Source: Bradyrhizobium sp. 200
GTDB lineage: Bacteria; Pseudomonadota; Alphaproteobacteria; Rhizobiales; Xanthobacteraceae
Reading direction: 5' to 3'
NCBI RefSeq assembly: GCF_023100945.1
Contig: NZ_CP064689.1
Coordinates: 6,244,001 to 6,308,000, forward strand
DNA: 64,000 bases
The position numbers and the translations under genes were made by a program. The notes beneath the pieces were generated by a model, which was given only the letters and a program-made list of their open reading frames with translations, did no database searches and was not told where the DNA came from. Below, piece by piece: positions 60,434 through 64,000 of the stretch (within the stretch, counting starts at the first letter, position 1; every line of letters begins with the position of its first letter).

Positions 60434-62233
60434 TCAGGCGGGCTGGTAGCGCGTACCGATGCCGGCCTTGCTCTGGCCGAGCCCGGGCAATTCCCAGACG
60501 CCGGCGCCGGCCGGATTGATATCGGCGGCGATATCGACATCGATCAGATAGGGCTTGTTCGCCGCGATGCCCTTGCGGATCGCCTCACCGAGATCGCCGG
60601 CGCGATCGACGCGCATGCCTTCGACGCCGCAGGAGCGCGCCATCGCGGCAAAATCCGGGTTGTAGCGTTCGCCGGTGTTGGGATCGTGGAAATCGGTCGC
60701 TAGCTCACGCCCGCCGAGATAGCCGCGCTGCAGCCCGCGGATCGAGGCATAGGCGTAATTGTTCCAGACCACCCAGACCACGGGCAGATTGTATTCGACC
60801 GCCGTTCCCAGCACGTTGGCGTGCATGAAGAACGCGCCGTCGCCGCACACGGATACGCAGGGCCGGTCGGGCGCGGCGAATTTCGCGCCCATCACGCCGG
60901 CGACGCCAAAGCCCATCGGGCCGAATCCCATCGAGCCGATCAGCGAATCCGGCCGCCGCGGCTTGCAGAAGCCGAGCAGCCAGTTGTGGTGCACGCCGAT
61001 GTCGCTGACGAGGATCGCATCATCAGGCAGCGCCTTGTCGATCTCGAGCGCGGCGCGCTGCGGATTGATCGGCGTGGTGTCGTCGGAAAATCCGGGGGCG
61101 ACGAACTTGTCCCACTCTTTCCGGTAGCCGTCGATCTGCGAAAGCCACTTCTTGCGGGCATCGGCCTTCCTGGTGAGGTCGGCGCGACGGTCGAGTTCGG
61201 CATGCACCTGCCGCAGGAAGGTGCGGACGTCGGCCATCAGGCCGAGCGCGACAGGATAGTTGCGGCCGATCTCGTCGGGGTCGATGTCGACATGGATCAG
61301 CCGCGTCGGCGGGATGGTGAAGGAGTAGCCGGGAATCCACGAACTCGACGTACGGTCGTCGAACCGCATCCCCATTGCGAGCAGCACGTCCGCCTGTCGC
61401 GTCGCGTGATTGGCCTGATAGTGCCCGGCGCGCGCGACGAGACCCAGCGCCAGCGGATGGTTGCAATCGATCGCGCCGAGGCCGCTGGCCGAGGCCGCGA
61501 CCGGAATCTGCAGCCGCTCGGCGAGCTTGAGCAATTCCTCCGCCGCGCCGCCATAGCGCACGCCCTGCCCCACAATGATCGTCGGCCGCTCGGCGCCGAG
61601 CAGCATGTCGACGGCTTTCACCACGCCTTCAGGATCGGCGCCGCAGCGGCTTGATATGTTGGCGTTCCAGGCGATCGCGTTCGGTGCCTCCTCGGCCGCC
61701 GATTCCATGAACACGTCAAAGGGTACGTCGAGCACGACCGGTCCGGGACGGCCGCTCGTCATCGTCTTCCAGGCCTGCCGCACCGCCAGCGGCACCATCT
61801 CGCCGCGCGTCGGCTGAAACACCTTCTTGCACATGGTGCGCACGGTGGAAGGAAAATCGGCCTGATAATGCCGGTACATTTCCTGGAAGGCGCCACGGTT
61901 GAACTGGCTGGTCGGCACGTTGCCGGTCACCGCCAGGAACGGCACGGAATCGAGGAAGGCGTTGGCGAGCGAGATCGGCAGATTGGCCGAGCCGGGCCCA
62001 CAGGACGTAAAGGTCGCCGTCGGCCGCCCCGACACGCGGTAGTAAACGTCGGCCATGAAGCCGGCGACGCTCTCGTGATGCACCGAGATGGTCTTGATAT
62101 CCGATGAGCGCTCGTACAGCGCGTCGATGAACTGGATGTTGCCGTGGCCGCACAGGCCGAACACCTGCGGCACCTTCTCCTGGATCAGGTAATCGACAAT
62201 GACCTGGGCGCCGTTGAGCATGTTACGCGACAT
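60434..62233 (-). CDS. Thiamine-diphosphate-dependent enzyme (acetolactate-synthase-like)
   Basis: 599 residues with three domains of the POX/AHAS fold. N-terminal: VPQVFGLCGHGNIQFIDALYE and the catalytic Glu in SVHHESVAGFMAD; TFTSCGPGSANL. Central: PTIIVGQGVRYGG. C-terminal TPP site: SMGFGPMGFGVAGVMGAKFA and CVSVCGDGAFFMHANVLGTAVEYNLPVVWVVWNNYAY (GDG...NN). It likely decarboxylates a 2-oxo acid or joins two such units; it is not likely to be the housekeeping AHAS because no small subunit follows and the context is catabolic. ATG 62233 is chosen; GTG 62242 is close to the GGGAG site and possible. Divergent from IclR gene. Confidence 0.9.
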   Translation of the reverse strand: MSRNMLNGAQVIVDYLIQEKVPQVFGLCGHGNIQFIDALYERSSDIKTISVHHESVAGFMADVYYRVSGRPTATFTSCGPGSANLPISLANAFLDSVPFLAVTGNVPTSQFNRGAFQEMYRHYQADFPSTVRTMCKKVFQPTRGEMVPLAVRQAWKTMTSGRPGPVVLDVPFDVFMESAAEEAPNAIAWNANISSRCGADPEGVVKAVDMLLGAERPTIIVGQGVRYGGAAEELLKLAERLQIPVAASASGLGAIDCNHPLALGLVARAGHYQANHATRQADVLLAMGMRFDDRTSSSWIPGYSFTIPPTRLIHVDIDPDEIGRNYPVALGLMADVRTFLRQVHAELDRRADLTRKADARKKWLSQIDGYRKEWDKFVAPGFSDDTTPINPQRAALEIDKALPDDAILVSDIGVHHNWLLGFCKPRRPDSLIGSMGFGPMGFGVAGVMGAKFAAPDRPCVSVCGDGAFFMHANVLGTAVEYNLPVVWVVWNNYAYASIRGLQRGYLGGRELATDFHDPNTGERYNPDFAAMARSCGVEGMRVDRAGDLGEAIRKGIAANKPYLIDVDIAADINPAGAGVWELPGLGQSKAGIGTRYQPA

Positions 62234-62443
62234 CGATTTCACTCTCTCCCTGGGCTCAACGAATTCGCCTCCGCGTCTTGCTTGCGCGGCCGGCGACGGG
62301 GTCCGAACCTATTTCTCATAATACTGTACGTCAATTGCTATTGTGGTATGGTCCAAATTGCGCCACGACCGAGACGTGGCCGAGTTGCTGCGCGAGGACG
62401 TCCTGATAGAGTTCGTCTCGCCCACCCCGGAGAGCTGATTCCC

Positions 62444-63337
62444 GTGAAATCGCGCACCAAGCTGAAGACCAGCGACAAGCAGGCCCCGCCACGCAAGGTC
62501 TCGATCGCGAATCTGGTGCCGTCGAGTGAGCCCAACATCGACGACGAGGCCGAGGAGCGCGCCCGCGGCGGCGTGCAGTCGCTGGCCCGCGCGTTTTCGA
62601 TCCTCGAGGAGGTCGCCCGTCACCGCGAAGGCATCGGCTTGGCGGACCTCAGCAAGCTGGTCGGCCTGCATAATTCCACCACCTTCCACCTCGCCAAGAC
62701 GCTGGTCTCGCTCGGCTATCTCAGGCAGGAGCGCGATTCAAAACGCTACCGCGTCGGCCGGCCGCTGTTTGCGCTGGCGGCAAGTGCGCTTGACGAAATC
62801 GAGATGGTCAATCTGGCGACGCCGGTGCTGGAAGATCTGTCGCGCGAGTCCGGCGAAAGCGGCCATTTTGCCGTGCGCATGGGCGACGCCGTGGTCGTTA
62901 TTGCCCGCACCAGCGGGCCCGGCGCGTTCCAGTTGACCGACCGCGTTGGCGTGGTGCGGCCGGCGCATTGCACCGCGCTCGGCAAGATCATGCTGGCCTC
63001 GCTCCGCCCCGACCAGTTGAAGCGTTTTCTCGAACGGGTCGAACTGAAACCGTCGACGAAAAAATCGATCACGGACCCCTCGGTATTGCTGCGCGACATC
63101 GCCGAGATCCGTCGCAGCGCGATCGCCTTCGACGACGGCGAATTCAACGCGGAAGTCCGCTGCGTCGCCGTGCCGGTTTATAATTTCACCGGCGAAGTGA
63201 TCGGCGCGCTTGGGATTTCCGGCCCGATCTGGCGCATGACGGACCAGGTGCTGCAGAGCCGCGCCAAGCTGGTGCAAGCGGCTGCCGGCCGGCTGTCGGC
63301 CGAATTCGGCGCGCGGGATCTGGCGAAATCCTCCTGA
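62444..63337 (+). CDS. IclR-family transcriptional regulator
   Basis: 297 residues. N-terminal winged helix (RGGVQSLARAFSILEEVARHREGIGLADLSKLVGLHNSTTFHLAKTLVSLGYL) and C-terminal ligand-binding IclR domain (ALGKIMLASL; RRSAIAFDDGEFNAEVRCVAVPVYNFTGEVIGALGISGP). It starts at GTG 62444 with GGAGAG upstream. It is divergent from the TPP-enzyme operon across 210 bp that is AT-richer around 62312-62358 and holds inverted CAATT elements, so it probably controls the operon and itself. The effector is unknown but likely a pathway metabolite. Confidence 0.92.
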   Translation: MKSRTKLKTSDKQAPPRKVSIANLVPSSEPNIDDEAEERARGGVQSLARAFSILEEVARHREGIGLADLSKLVGLHNSTTFHLAKTLVSLGYLRQERDSKRYRVGRPLFALAASALDEIEMVNLATPVLEDLSRESGESGHFAVRMGDAVVVIARTSGPGAFQLTDRVGVVRPAHCTALGKIMLASLRPDQLKRFLERVELKPSTKKSITDPSVLLRDIAEIRRSAIAFDDGEFNAEVRCVAVPVYNFTGEVIGALGISGPIWRMTDQVLQSRAKLVQAAAGRLSAEFGARDLAKSS

Positions 63338-63515
63338 TCCCATCCGGCTAAAATCCTCTTCCAACGGCTTGAACGCGGCTGCGACGCATTTGGCGTTGAC
63401 AGGAGCCGTTGCGTCCGGAAATATCCTACAACAATAAAAGAACGTCTCTCACATTGTCGCATAAGCGGGAATCGGGAGGGAGAACGTCGCGACGGATCTC
63501 GGGAGGAGACCAGCA

Positions 63516-64000
63516 ATGACCCGCTACAGCCGACGTACCCTGTTGAAGGCCGGCGCCGCCTTTGCCGGCGCCTCGACCATCGGATTCCCAGCAATCGTCA
63601 GCGCACAGGCCGCACGCATCAAGATCGGCCATCTGGTGCCGCTGACCGGCTTTCTCGGCGCGATCGGCAGCTACGCCCAGTTAGGGGTGAAGATGGCCGC
63701 CGAGGAGATCAACGCCTCCGGCGGCATCATGGGCAAGCAGATCGACCTGATGTCGGAAGACTCGGTCAATCCCGCGACCGCCTCGACCAAGGCGCAGCGC
63801 ATGATCGAGCAGGACGGCGCGGTGCTGCTGTTCGGCGAAATTTCCTCCGCCTCGTCGCTGACGATCATGCAGGTCGCCGAACGCAACAAGAAGGTGTTCT
63901 TCTCGACCGGCGCGCGCTCGGACGCGCTGCGCGGCAAGGACTGCAACCGCTATTCCTTCCACTGCGACATCCCCAACACCGTGATGGTCAACGCCGTCGG
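63516..64000 (+). CDS. Liv-type ABC transporter substrate-binding protein (3' end outside window)
   Basis: 161 residues are visible and the frame stays open to the window edge. MTRYSRRTLLKAGAAFAGASTIGFPAIVSAQA is a Tat-type signal (SRRTLLK). The mature part KIGHLVPLTGFLGAIGSYAQLGVKMAAEEINASGGIMGKQIDLM is the standard periplasmic binding protein type 1 start. GGGAGGAG lies before ATG 63516. Liv-type systems import amino acids or aromatic acids. Its place after the IclR gene suggests it brings in the substrate of the nearby TPP-enzyme operon. The ABC and permease genes would be expected to the right of the window. Confidence 0.93.
   Translation, partial: MTRYSRRTLLKAGAAFAGASTIGFPAIVSAQAARIKIGHLVPLTGFLGAIGSYAQLGVKMAAEEINASGGIMGKQIDLMSEDSVNPATASTKAQRMIEQDGAVLLFGEISSASSLTIMQVAERNKKVFFSTGARSDALRGKDCNRYSFHCDIPNTVMVNAV

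Noticed and set aside
1..64000. CRISPR arrays, tRNA or rRNA genes, prophage or conjugation genes
   Set aside because: No regularly spaced repeats, cloverleaf-like sequences or relevant protein families were seen in any gap.

Overview
The window is a GC-rich alphaproteobacterial chromosome segment, most likely from Bradyrhizobium or a close relative in the Nitrobacteraceae. The evidence is the gene families present (stand-alone TctC/Bug binding proteins, a fused indolepyruvate ferredoxin oxidoreductase, DUF1194/DUF3124/DUF1499 proteins, a ClpS2-like adaptor) and several families of short dispersed palindromic repeats between genes that I associate with that group. It holds about 57 protein genes, one intact IS630-type element, at least three gene relics, and no tRNA, rRNA or CRISPR array that I can see. 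dxs is cut by the left edge and a Liv-type binding protein gene by the right edge.

Region 1 (1-22 kb) is mostly housekeeping: the 3' part of dxs; a tightly coupled deoxyribosyltransferase / TlyA methyltransferase / m5U RNA methyltransferase operon; a secreted VWA-like DUF1194 protein; clpS; an unknown protein with an internal duplication and a perfect CtrA-type box upstream; a class III nucleotide cyclase; a GMC oxidoreductase; aroC; a histidine phosphatase; fabI; an ECF sigma factor with a membrane anti-sigma factor; a class II J-domain protein; pdxH; two SDR/zinc-ribbon genes; a CorA transporter; an L,D-transpeptidase; and an extensin-like protein.

Region 2 (22-43 kb) mixes metabolism and genome scars: an acyl-CoA ligase; an IS630 element inserted in a CTAG site of an already decayed TRAP-TAXI binding protein gene; glutaryl-CoA dehydrogenase; ribB with a dead GTP-cyclohydrolase-like half; a CPA2 antiporter; an aminotransferase; a TctC-type binding protein; a flavin monooxygenase; an EamA exporter; and two Tat-exported hydrolases with an IS5-type transposase scrap between them.

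Region 3 (42.6-52.4 kb) has a thiolase, two tandem paralogous LuxR regulators, a PQ-loop membrane protein, a second TctC protein, a Gfo/Idh/MocA oxidoreductase and a PhoD phosphatase. The LuxR/PQ-loop segment is flanked on both sides, in the same orientation, by decayed 3' ends of aldo/keto reductase genes. This suggests a past duplication or recombination.

Region 4 (52.4-64 kb) looks catabolic. A 1157-residue fused indolepyruvate ferredoxin oxidoreductase stands opposite a hotdog-like / carboxymuconolactone decarboxylase-like / SDR operon. Next comes a cupin / SDR / TPP-enzyme operon, divergent from an IclR regulator and a Liv-type substrate-binding protein. The SDR of that operon lacks the usual YxxxK catalytic pair. 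This last module is my best candidate for an uncharacterised pathway: sensing (IclR), uptake (binding protein), C-C bond chemistry (TPP enzyme) and two small accessory proteins, with a substrate I cannot name.
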